34,815 bases of DNA from Streptomyces sp. NRRL B-1347. Its GTDB lineage: Bacteria > Actinomycetota > Actinomycetes > Streptomycetales > Streptomycetaceae. Position 1 is the first letter of the stretch. Each line of letters opens with the position of its first letter. Under the pieces are notes generated by a model. It was not told the DNA's origin and made no database searches. It was given only the letters and a program-made list of their open reading frames with translations. The stretch spans positions 1 through 34,815 of the forward strand of contig NZ_JOJM01000078.1 in NCBI RefSeq assembly GCF_000720325.1. The letters are read 5' to 3'. Below are positions 9,159-16,002 of the stretch, piece by piece. The position numbers and the translations under genes are program-made.

Positions 9159-9266
9159 TACGAGGCGAACCCGAATGGACAGTTCGCCTGGTTTCCCTCC
9201 TCCATCACCCAACGGCTCGTCTGTGCCGTCGCCGACCAACTGCAATGCGCAGGAGAACCCTCGTGA
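9159..9266 (+). pseudogene. ATP-grasp peptide maturase, C-terminal tail only
   Basis: The last 35 codons before the methyltransferase read YEANPNGQFAWFPSSI to a TGA at 9264-9266. Glu-x-Asn-Pro-Asn-Gly is the metal- and ATP-binding signature at the very end of ATP-grasp peptide ligases, the enzymes that make ester or amide cross-links in graspetides (microviridin-like peptides; TgmB type). The stop overlaps the GTG of the methyltransferase by four bases (GTGA), the tight coupling expected between maturase and methyltransferase genes. Everything before this tail, including any precursor-peptide gene, is replaced by the TPR fragment. The family assignment is inferred from motif plus neighbour. 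Confidence 0.6.
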
Positions 9267-10405
9267 CCACCGACACCACGGCGCTGCGCCGCAGCCTGGC
9301 CGATGAGATCCACGCCGCCAACCCGACGCTCGCACCCCAGTGGCGCACCGCCCTCGCGGCTGTTCCCCGCGAGGTCTTCACCGGCACCGCGTTCTACCGG
9401 AACACCGGCACTGACTGGGAACCGCTGCACCGCGCTGCGGTCGGCGAAGAGGAGTGGCTGCGCCTGGTCCACACCGACCGCACACTCGTGACCCAGGTGG
9501 ACGGCGTTGATGCAGCCGCCGCGACCGGTCCCGTCACCGGCAGTCCCACCTCGTCGGCAACCCTGCCCTCCCTCGTGGTGCGCACGCTCCAGGTTGCTGG
9601 GCTGCGCGGGCAGGAGAAGGCCCTGGAGGTAGGCACCGGCACCGGATACTCCACCGCGATCCTGTGCCACCGCCTCGGAGAGGACCGTGTGGTCAGCGTC
9701 GAGTACGACCCAGGCCTGGCCGCGAGCGCGGCCACCCACCTCAAAGAGGCAAGGTACGCGCCGACGCTCGTCACGGGAGACGGCCTTCAGCAGCACCCGG
9801 AGGCGGACAACTGCGACGCCGTCGTCGCCACCTGCGCCGTGCGCTACATCCCGCGCTCCTGGATGTGGCAGCTCGCGGACCACGGCTCTATCACCACCAC
9901 CATCAGCGGCTGGATGCTCGCCTCCGGCCTGATCCGTCTCACACTCGACGACACCGGTGCCGCACACGGCCGCTTCACCGCCGACGAGATCTCCTACATG
10001 CTCGCCCGCCCGCACGAGAGGCCACCCAGCCCACCATTCCTGCGCCAGAACGGCGAGACCCGCCCAGCGAGCCTGGACCCCGCCCTGCTGGAGCAGTGGG
10101 CCGGACGCTTCGTCGCGCAACTCGCGGCACCCTCCGCCGAGCTGATGCACACCAGTACCGGGCCAGTACTGCGAGACGTGGCCACCGGATCGCAAGCCTG
10201 GGCCGAACAAGACGGCAGCGGCTGGCAAGTCCACCAGCACGGGCCACTGCGCCTGTGGGACAGAGTGGAAGAAGCGCTGCAGACCTGGCAGGAAGCCGGA
10301 GCTCCTCCCTTGACCGCATTCGGGATGACGGTCTCAGACACTGCCGAGGAGCAGGTCGTATGGCTGGAGTCCCCTGAGGGTCCACGCTGGCACCTACCCG
10401 TGTGA
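9263..10405 (+). CDS. graspetide-associated (TgmC-type) protein methyltransferase
   Basis: A 380-residue SAM-dependent methyltransferase related to protein-L-isoaspartate O-methyltransferases. Motif I is LEVGTGTGYS at residues 121-130; the upstream VTQVDG (about 76-81) and TGSPTSSATLPSLV segment are typical of the group annotated as methyltransferase of the ATP-grasp peptide maturase system. A C-terminal extension of about 150 residues follows the Rossmann domain. The GTG start has GGAG about seven bases upstream and overlaps the stop of the ATP-grasp tail. In complete clusters this enzyme methylates aspartate side chains of a cross-linked peptide, which can lead to isoaspartate. Precursor and maturase are missing here, so it is an intact orphan. 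Confidence 0.8.
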   Translation: MTTDTTALRRSLADEIHAANPTLAPQWRTALAAVPREVFTGTAFYRNTGTDWEPLHRAAVGEEEWLRLVHTDRTLVTQVDGVDAAAATGPVTGSPTSSATLPSLVVRTLQVAGLRGQEKALEVGTGTGYSTAILCHRLGEDRVVSVEYDPGLAASAATHLKEARYAPTLVTGDGLQQHPEADNCDAVVATCAVRYIPRSWMWQLADHGSITTTISGWMLASGLIRLTLDDTGAAHGRFTADEISYMLARPHERPPSPPFLRQNGETRPASLDPALLEQWAGRFVAQLAAPSAELMHTSTGPVLRDVATGSQAWAEQDGSGWQVHQHGPLRLWDRVEEALQTWQEAGAPPLTAFGMTVSDTAEEQVVWLESPEGPRWHLPV

Positions 10406-11248
10406 GGCGTCTCGACGCCTTTGGTGATCCGCCCTGCTCGCGAGGCCCGGCGCCAGCCACGTTCCCCTGTTCGACGAGGCAGAGGCCGTGCCATCAGCCA
10501 GCCACCGCGCCGAGCCGACACAGGCCACCAGGGTGGGCTGCACCGATGTCAGGTGGAGCGATGCCGTGACGGGCGTGCCGTCGAGCAGTACTTGCCCCAT
10601 GTGGGGTCGTTACGCTGATACAGCCGGTTAGCCCCGGTCTCCAGCCTGGCCCGGCCATGGTCGGTTGACTTTGGTGCCGACGGGCTCGCCTGGCCGGACC
10701 GGGACGGCTGGAGACTGAGCGGCGGCATGACCCCAGCAACTTCAGGCCGGTGATTTCACCGGTGTGGACACTCTTTGTTCGCATTGCTCTGGCTGGGGCG
10801 TCGTACGGCTTCACTCGTGGGGGCGGTGGGCGACGGGGCGCACGGCGGGGGCGCCGCCTGCGACGTCGATCACTCAACACTCCAAGGGTTTCTTCGTCTG
10901 CTGGCGGCACACAATGTGCAGCCCTTCTGGCCTACAGGGAATGGGCTGATTTCTGGCTGGGCGTTGAGTAGGTCCGAGACTGGTCCGGAGTTGGTCCGAT
11001 ACTGGTCCGGATCATCGGCCTTGGCGGAACTGGCTTCGGTTACGTTGCCGGGGGAAATCCGGCTTCGGCGCCTCGATTAAGGGCAACGTTGGAACGTCGC
11101 CGTTCATGCGGGGATGCTGCGATCCAACGTGCTTAGCGGTCAGGTTCGTTCAGAACATCTCCGATCGTGTGCAGAGCACCTGAGGGGATGGGGGTGCCAT
11201 CGAGAAACAAGAGGCTGCCCATCCACCGGTACGCTCCAACTCATCAAG
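10406..11248. other. gene-poor stretch
   Basis: No gene can be supported here. A minus-strand frame from 10600 to 10394 has G/C-rich third positions and protein-like text (TASLHLTSVQPTLVACVGSA), but it has no ribosome-binding site, family match or neighbour support. A plus-strand frame around 10775-11080 likewise has protein-like patches (LQGFLRLLAAHNVQPFWP) without a recognisable domain. The one clear structure is the four-copy direct repeat at 10971-11014, listed separately. Confidence 0.4.
10971..11014. repeat. four tandem 11-bp direct repeats (GGTCCG core)
   Basis: GGTCCG begins at 10971, 10982, 10993 and 11004, so the copies are spaced exactly 11 bases, one helical turn. The units are GGTCCGAGACT, GGTCCGGAGTT, GGTCCGATACT and GGTCCGGATCA. 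The period is not a multiple of three, so it is not a coding repeat. Direct heptamers at 11-bp spacing are how SARP regulators recognise promoters, normally 8 bases from a -10 box. I see no clear -10 box at that distance on either strand, so the role is open. Confidence 0.7.
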
Positions 11249-11483
11249 TCACGGAGCTACCGGCTTCGGGTCCAGATACGGATGCGTGGGCAGGTGGAAT
11301 TCCCGTCGGAGAGCGGCCTGAGCGGCGAGAAACCCGCATATACCGTGCACGCCGGGGCCGGGGCACCGATGTCGCCTCCGGGATATTTGGGGTTGTGCGT
11401 TTCGTACTCGGCTGCCCGAATCCCACGCGCTGCGATGAGGGTGTCGGCGAAGCCGGGTGCGTACCGCTCGATGCGGCGGGTGC
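11249..11483 (-). pseudogene. FAD-dependent (phytoene-dehydrogenase-like) oxidoreductase, C-terminal remnant
   Basis: On the minus strand one frame reads RIERYAPGFADTLIAARGI and NPKYPGGDIGAP, the C-terminal part of phytoene-dehydrogenase-like FAD oxidoreductases. Another frame then continues with PGPGVHGICGFLAAQAALRR, the final FAD-binding motif of the same family (normally PPGxGVHGMCG). The stretch usually between these two blocks is missing and the reading shifts, so there has been a deletion plus frameshift. The N-terminal dinucleotide-binding domain is absent. The fragment ends abruptly at about 11483, where an unrelated fragment on the other strand begins. Confidence 0.6.
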
Positions 11484-11640
11484 AGTGGTGAACCTGACCG
11501 CGGACACACCGGGCCGGGCCCGGGATGCCGCGGCCTGCGTGGCCGAGCACGGCGTCGGCTACCTGGACGGCGCGATCATGACGCCGACGATGACCATCGG
11601 CACTCCGGCCGCGGTGTCCTTGACTGTCACCTGGTCGCCT
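11482..11640 (+). pseudogene. NAD(P)-binding imine-reductase/6PGDH-like enzyme, short fragment
   Basis: The frame VVNLTADTPGRARDAAACVA, then GVGYLDGAIMTPTMTIGTPA, is the segment joining the NAD(P)-binding domain to the substrate site in beta-hydroxyacid-dehydrogenase/imine-reductase proteins; YLDGAIM is a near-diagnostic motif. It has no upstream Rossmann domain and becomes unrecognisable after about 11640, where the continuation may lie in another frame. It abuts the oxidoreductase remnant head to head, so two broken genes have been joined here. From 11640 to 11950 I see no further gene. Confidence 0.55.
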
Positions 11641-11955
11641 TCGGCGGCGTCGGTGGTGAGACAGCCGACCGCGCCGTTGCGGACCTGGAACCGGCCTGCC
11701 GCCGGCCGCATGGAAGTTCCGACGCTGTTTGGCCTCACCGTGTGTCCCGCTCGTTCCGGTTCGCCACCGTCCGCGGCAACGCGATGTCCGCGCCCATCGG
11801 CTTCACCTGTACCGACGCCGACCGACCGCGAGCCCGCCCCCGTCGGCGACGCCCGGAGCGCCCGCGCGGGTGGGGATGTAACGCCCGAGTCCTCTCCGTC
11901 CAAGAACAGTCGTACGCAGCATTGGTGATGATTGATCAGGGTGTCGAGGAGAGTG

Positions 11956-12672
11956 ATGGGGAGCGAGAGCAGGAGCAGAGGTGGGCCGCCCGGGGGTGGG
12001 CTGCGGGATCCGCAGGCGTTCGAGGAGTTCTACCGGCGGCACGTGGACGCCGTGACGCGGTTCGTGGCGCGGCGGGTGAGTGATCCGCACACCGTCGCGG
12101 ATCTCACCGCCGATGTCTTCCTCGCGGTGGTCGACTCGGCCGACGGGTACCGGCCCGGGCGCGGGAGCGAGGCGGCCTGGCTGTTCGGCATAGGCCGCAA
12201 TGTCGTGCGCGCCGAGTACCGGCGCAGTGCGCGGCAGGCCGGACTGGGCGCGCGGATCGCGGGGCGGCGGCTGCTCGACGACGACGACATCGCGCGGCTG
12301 GAGGAGAAGCTCGACGCCGAGCGGGGCGGACGGCGGGCTCTTGAGCTGCTCGCCGATCTGCCCGAGAGCGAGCGCGCCGTGCTCGAACTCGTCGCCGTGG
12401 ACCAGCTGACCGTCAGCGAGGCGGCGGCGGCCCTGGGGACCACCCAGGTCGCCGCCCGCGTACGGCTGCACCGCGCGCGCAGAAAGCTGCGCGGCGCCGA
12501 CGAACTCGCGGGGGAGCAGCGGGAGTTCCGGCAGGACGAGCACCACAAGCTGGTCGCGCGCAGGCGGCAGGACGAACGCACGCGGCAGGGCGAACGCACA
12601 GGGCACGCCGAGCACGCGCGGCAGGCCGAGTCACGTACCACCACGATCGCTTACGCGGGGGGAGAGTCATGA
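11956..12672 (+). CDS. ECF-type RNA polymerase sigma factor
   Basis: A 238-residue sigma factor. Region 2 spans about residues 17-90 (FEEFYRRHVDAVTRFVARR, then TADVFL and AWLFGIGRNVVR); region 4 spans about 128-180 (LADLPESERAVLEL, then the helix-turn-helix VSEAAAALGTTQVAARVRLH). The ATG at 11956 follows GAGGAG by four bases; the adjacent GTG at 11953 is possible, and an upstream TTG at 11932 lacks a ribosome-binding site. Unusually, about 55 residues follow region 4, a charged, repetitive tail rich in Arg, Gln, Glu and His. The stop overlaps the ATG of the next gene (ATGA), so the two are translationally coupled, as sigma factors usually are with their anti-sigma proteins. Confidence 0.92.
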   Translation: MGSESRSRGGPPGGGLRDPQAFEEFYRRHVDAVTRFVARRVSDPHTVADLTADVFLAVVDSADGYRPGRGSEAAWLFGIGRNVVRAEYRRSARQAGLGARIAGRRLLDDDDIARLEEKLDAERGGRRALELLADLPESERAVLELVAVDQLTVSEAAAALGTTQVAARVRLHRARRKLRGADELAGEQREFRQDEHHKLVARRRQDERTRQGERTGHAEHARQAESRTTTIAYAGGES

Positions 12673-13340
12673 GCACCCAGACATTCGAGGACCGGCTGCT
12701 GGAAGAACTGCAGCGCGAGGCACGGCTCCAGAGCGCCGGGGCAGCCTCGCGGCCCGCTGTGGTGCCGGTGCGCCGACGGCTGGTGACGCCGGTGCGGGCC
12801 GGTGCGGTCCTGGCGGCCTGCGCGGCGGCGACCGTGACGGCGATCGTCGTGCCGGGGGGCGAAGGGGGTTCGTCGGCGTATGCCGTGGAGCGGCTCTCCG
12901 GCGGCCAGGTGCGTGTCACCGTCAACGATCTGACGCTCGACATCAGCGAGCAGGACGCCCTGGCCGACAAGCTGCGCGCGGCCGGGGTCCGGGTGTCGGT
13001 GGACGAGCTGCCCAAGGGCAAGGTCTGCAAGATGCCGCGGGGCAAGATGATCGGCAACACCGCCATCAGCCTCCTCAACGCCCAGCGTTACGACAAGGAC
13101 GACAGCGCCGCCGACGGGCGCGAGGAAACGAAGCCCGACCCGGCCGAGATGCGCGAGGGCAAGCCCGGCGGACCGTACGCCAAGGTGTGGAAGCTGGTCT
13201 TCCACCGGGGCGACACCATGGTGATGGAGCGCGGCACCGGGTTCTACTCCGGCAACGACATGGCCTTCACGAGCTTCTACGGCATCCGGGGCAAAGCAGC
13301 ACCCTGCGAGCCGGTCCCGAGCCTGCAGGGCAGCAACTGA
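12669..13340 (+). CDS. membrane-anchored partner of the ECF sigma factor (putative anti-sigma protein)
   Basis: A 223-residue protein with a short cytoplasmic N-terminus (about 1-38), one membrane helix (about 39-58, GAVLAACAAATVTAIVV) and an extracytoplasmic domain of about 160 residues. The topology and four-base overlap with the sigma gene fit an anti-sigma factor or a CU044_5270-like partner. The N-terminal part has no zinc-binding His-x3-Cys-x2-Cys motif, so it is not a classical ZAS anti-sigma protein. The outer domain has two cysteines (in KVCKMP and APCEP) that could pair or sense oxidation. The anti-sigma role is inferred from gene order; the outer domain is not a family I can name. 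Confidence 0.7.
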   Translation: MSTQTFEDRLLEELQREARLQSAGAASRPAVVPVRRRLVTPVRAGAVLAACAAATVTAIVVPGGEGGSSAYAVERLSGGQVRVTVNDLTLDISEQDALADKLRAAGVRVSVDELPKGKVCKMPRGKMIGNTAISLLNAQRYDKDDSAADGREETKPDPAEMREGKPGGPYAKVWKLVFHRGDTMVMERGTGFYSGNDMAFTSFYGIRGKAAPCEPVPSLQGSN

Positions 13341-13347
13341 CGGAATC

Positions 13348-13394
13348 GCCGCGCCGCTCCCGTCCGCTGCAGGACCGGGCGGGAGCGGCGCGGC
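13348..13394 (+). terminator. GC-rich hairpin terminator
   Basis: A perfect 15-base stem (GCCGCGCCGCTCCCG at 13348-13362 and its complement at 13380-13394) with a 17-base loop starts seven bases after the stop of the sigma-partner gene. It is a typical Streptomyces terminator without a T-tract. Confidence 0.8.
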
Positions 13395-13430
13395 CCTCCG
13401 CGTGGCGAGCGGGGATCTTCCTGGCCGAAT

Positions 13431-13490
13431 CCTTCCGGACCCTTCCGGACCCTTCCGGACTCTTCCGGACCTGTTCGGACCCGTCCGGAC
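13431..13490. repeat. six tandem copies of a 10-bp repeat
   Basis: Six consecutive 10-base units, all ending in GGAC: the first three are identical (CCTTCCGGAC), then TCTTCCGGAC, CTGTTCGGAC and CCGTCCGGAC. The gradual divergence suggests slippage expansion. It lies between the sigma operon terminator and the convergent tautomerase-like gene, in a gap with no gene (13395-13616). Confidence 0.85.
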
Positions 13491-13616
13491 CCGCGTGGCG
13501 CCGGACACCGGGTGGGCCGGTCGGCAGCGGGAGACCGTGGCGCGTGGCGGCACCTGCCTGGTGAGTGTGCGTCGAACGCTGGGGTCCGGGAAACGACGTC
13601 GGCGGGCGTGAGTGGT

Positions 13617-13970
13617 TCAGTCTCCCTGGGACCAGGCGGCGGTCGGCAGTGACAGGTAGACGCCGAAGTCGGCGGCGAGCCCGGTTGCGGCGTGGATGCC
13701 CGCGTGCAGGGCATCCACGCGCTCCTGGCGGTTGGCTTCCCTGCTGGTGGTCCACTTCGACTTGACCTCGATCACCACCGCAAGGCCGCTGCGGTCCAGC
13801 GGGCTCAGCGGTCGGAAGCGGATCTCGACGTCCCCGGGTTGCAGATCGCCGTCGTACGGCTCCTCGGGACACTCCACGGCCAGGGACACCAAGTGCGGCA
13901 GTACCGAGCCGAGTTCGCGCAGATGGGGCTCGGGCACCGTGGGTGCGTAGGTCACTTCGACAAGAGGCAT
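13617..13970 (-). CDS. tautomerase-superfamily-like protein
   Basis: With a start at 13970 the product has 117 residues and begins Met-Pro (MPLVEVTYAPTVPE). A proline directly after the initiator methionine is the catalytic base of the 4-oxalocrotonate tautomerase/MIF superfamily and becomes the N-terminal residue. The beta-strand/helix pattern and length (about 115, like 5-carboxymethyl-2-hydroxymuconate isomerase) also fit. An in-frame GTG at 13979 would add three residues and block the proline; neither start has a well-spaced ribosome-binding site (GAGG abuts the ATG). The substrate is unknown. It converges on the sigma operon and lies downstream of the helicase pair, separated by about 120 bases. 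Confidence 0.55.
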   Translation of the reverse strand: MPLVEVTYAPTVPEPHLRELGSVLPHLVSLAVECPEEPYDGDLQPGDVEIRFRPLSPLDRSGLAVVIEVKSKWTTSREANRQERVDALHAGIHAATGLAADFGVYLSLPTAAWSQGD

Positions 13971-14092
13971 CCTCGACACCCTAGACGGAGACCAGGCAGA
14001 ACTCGCAGCCAGGGAAGACCCTGATCACCGTACAACGGCCGGGCGGCCGACCGATCGGTTCGCGGAGCCCGATGGAAGTCGGCCTGACCGGT

Positions 14093-14485
14093 TCAGTGGT
14101 GGCCGGGCCGCTGGCCTTGGCCCGCTTCCCGCTCCCCTTCCGACCGTTCCGTGCGCTGGCCCTTGCGGCGGGGGGACAGGGTGCGGGGGTCGACCGCTTC
14201 CGCGGGGGCTCCCTTGGCGTAAAGGCCGGTGGGGGCCGTGTCGCGGTCGTGGGGGAGGAGCCAGAAGACGCGGCGGCGGAACGTGCCCGAGGCGCGGGAC
14301 GGCTGCGCTGCGGGGGCGAGGCGGGCGTAGCCGACCATGCGGCCGTCGCGGTGGTAGGCGGGTTTGCCGCGCCGGGTGGGGAGCCGGTCCAGGCTCTGGC
14401 GTACGTAATCGAGTTCTTCGATGTCTTCCAGCCACACGAGTTCGGCCTCGTAGGCGATCTCTTCCCTCGCGATCAGGGCACTCAT
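14093..14485 (-). CDS. small protein coupled to the plasmid/phage helicase gene, unknown function
   Basis: A 130-residue product starting MSALIAREEIAYEAEL; its ATG overlaps the stop of the helicase gene by four bases (ATGA), so it is translated with it. The first 90 residues look folded, with YHRDGRMVGYAR and FRRRVFWLLPHDRDTA segments; the last 40 are Arg/Glu/Gly-rich and probably disordered. I do not recognise a named family. Coupling to a replication-type helicase suggests a role in the same mobile element or phage satellite. Confidence 0.65.
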   Translation of the reverse strand: MSALIAREEIAYEAELVWLEDIEELDYVRQSLDRLPTRRGKPAYHRDGRMVGYARLAPAAQPSRASGTFRRRVFWLLPHDRDTAPTGLYAKGAPAEAVDPRTLSPRRKGQRTERSEGEREAGQGQRPGHH

Positions 14486-15888
14486 GCTGTCTCCTCGTCG
14501 GCGAGCAGCCCGATGCCGGGATAGTGCTTGCGCTGGCTGGACAGGACCATGTCCTTGGGAGAGGGGAGGCCGACCGTCTCGCGCACGCGGGCGGCGAAGG
14601 CGCGGGACGACACCGGCGGCACCCCCTCAGCGCGGCTCCACGCCCGGTACGCGCCGTGGAGCCGGGTCTGTTCCACCCTCGCCCCGGCCCGCACCACGCA
14701 GGCCTCGGTGAGGAAGCGTCCGATGTGATCCTCGGTCTCCGCGTACGCGGTGGTGGCGATACGGACGCGTTCGGTGCCGGTGAGGTCCTTCTCGCCGCCG
14801 AGGTAGCGGCGGGCGCCGTCGATGAGCCAGTTGAGGATGCCGGGGCCCTCCTCGGTCACCAGGTGGTCGGCGAGGTTGTCGGTCCGGCGCTCGTCGGAGA
14901 CGACGCGTTCGAAGGGGATCAGGCGCATGCGGCGCCAGAACGCGAAGCCGCCGGTGCCCACTTCGGGGCGGTGGTTGCCGAGGAGCCACAGCTTGTGCGT
15001 CGGCTGGAAGCTGAAGAAGTCCTGCCGCATGCGGCGCGCCTTGATGCGGTCACCACCGGTGAGCAACTTGACGCGGGCCTCGTCGAAGCGGTCGCCCGGC
15101 TTGATCTCCGAGCAGACGACGACGCGGCGGCCGTGGAGTTCGGCCAGGTCGGTGGGGTGACCCTCGTAGGGCCGGGCCATCAGGAAGCCGGGCGGGGCCG
15201 CGTCCGCGTAGTCACCAAGGAGCTGGATCAGGACGTCCAGGAGGACGGACTTGCCGTTCCTGCCGGAGCCGAACAGGAACGGCAGCACCTGGCCGCCCAC
15301 ATCGCCGGTGACGGAGTACCCCAACAGCAACTGCAGGTACGCGATGGTCTCCGTGCCTTCGGTGTCGTCCCCGAAGGTGTCCGTCAGGAACCGGTCCCAG
15401 CGGGGCGTGGGCGTCCGCCGCGGCGCCACCGACGTGGAGCGGGAGTGGAAGTCCACGGCGGGATCCGGCGCGTGGACGAGGCCGGTGCGCAGATCGACGA
15501 TGCCCTCGGGCGTGCACAGGGTGTACGGGTCGGCGTCCAGCACGGCGGCGCTCAACACCATGCCCGGGGCGGACTTAGCCTGGGCGAGCATGGCGTTCAT
15601 GCCGGTGGTGGACAGCGCCCTGCGCCGGTGCCGGCGCAGGGCCGCGCCGGAGTGGACGCCGCTCGGGTCGTCGTCGGGGATGCTCTCCGCCAGGTCGCCC
15701 GCCGCCCACAGCACGGCGGAGTCCTCGTCGGCCCGCCAGCGGTGCCGGTCCCAGCGGTACCAGCCGAGGCCCGGCACGTGCCGGTAGGTGTCGGCGTACC
15801 GCTCGACGAACAGCTTCGCGTTGCCGCGGTCGGAGAGGCTGTCGGGCAGCGGCCGCACGGCGACATCGGGCGCGCTCACGTCACGCAC
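14482..15888 (-). CDS. phage/plasmid primase-helicase of the P4/D5 family, helicase part
   Basis: A 468-residue protein resembling the C-terminal two thirds of P4-type primase-helicases. The D5_N-like region covers about residues 20-170; an SF3-like ATPase follows with Walker A GSGRNGKS at about 207-214, then a Walker-B-like VVVCSEI and the sensor motif LWLLGNHRPEV near 290-300; a winged helix-like end follows. No archaeo-eukaryotic primase or prim-pol domain precedes it; full-length relatives have 700-900 residues. The start is GTG at 15888 with no good ribosome-binding site, and an internal GTG follows four codons later. It probably loads at a replication origin of a plasmid, integrative element or phage satellite. 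No integrase, excisionase or transfer gene is nearby. Confidence 0.82.
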   Translation of the reverse strand: MRDVSAPDVAVRPLPDSLSDRGNAKLFVERYADTYRHVPGLGWYRWDRHRWRADEDSAVLWAAGDLAESIPDDDPSGVHSGAALRRHRRRALSTTGMNAMLAQAKSAPGMVLSAAVLDADPYTLCTPEGIVDLRTGLVHAPDPAVDFHSRSTSVAPRRTPTPRWDRFLTDTFGDDTEGTETIAYLQLLLGYSVTGDVGGQVLPFLFGSGRNGKSVLLDVLIQLLGDYADAAPPGFLMARPYEGHPTDLAELHGRRVVVCSEIKPGDRFDEARVKLLTGGDRIKARRMRQDFFSFQPTHKLWLLGNHRPEVGTGGFAFWRRMRLIPFERVVSDERRTDNLADHLVTEEGPGILNWLIDGARRYLGGEKDLTGTERVRIATTAYAETEDHIGRFLTEACVVRAGARVEQTRLHGAYRAWSRAEGVPPVSSRAFAARVRETVGLPSPKDMVLSSQRKHYPGIGLLADEETA

Positions 15889-15921
15889 ACGGGCGAGCGC
15901 TGTCCTGTACCCGGACCTTGC

Positions 15922-15948
15922 GTCGCTTCGGTCGCTTCAGTCGCTGCC
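15922..15948. repeat. three 9-bp direct repeats upstream of the helicase gene
   Basis: GTCGCTTCG, GTCGCTTCA and GTCGCTGCC lie end to end 34-60 bases before the helicase start. Short iterated sites next to a replication protein can be iterons or regulator sites, but three copies of a 9-mer is weak evidence. The period of nine also fits coding repetition on the opposite strand, though no gene is supported there. Confidence 0.45.
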
Positions 15949-16002
15949 ATCGGTCGCCGCGCACCGGGTCGCCGTGTCGCGGGCCGATGTGGTCCGTCCG
16001 GT

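Noticed and set aside
10394..10600. A 68-residue minus-strand frame as a graspetide precursor peptide next to the methyltransferase
   Set aside because: It lacks the Thr/Ser-plus-Asp/Glu core repeats and conserved leader motif of such precursors, is on the opposite strand and lies downstream.
15922..15948. Iterons of a replication origin upstream of the helicase gene
   Set aside because: Only three imperfect 9-mers and no AT-rich unwinding region, so an origin call is not supported; kept only as a repeat.
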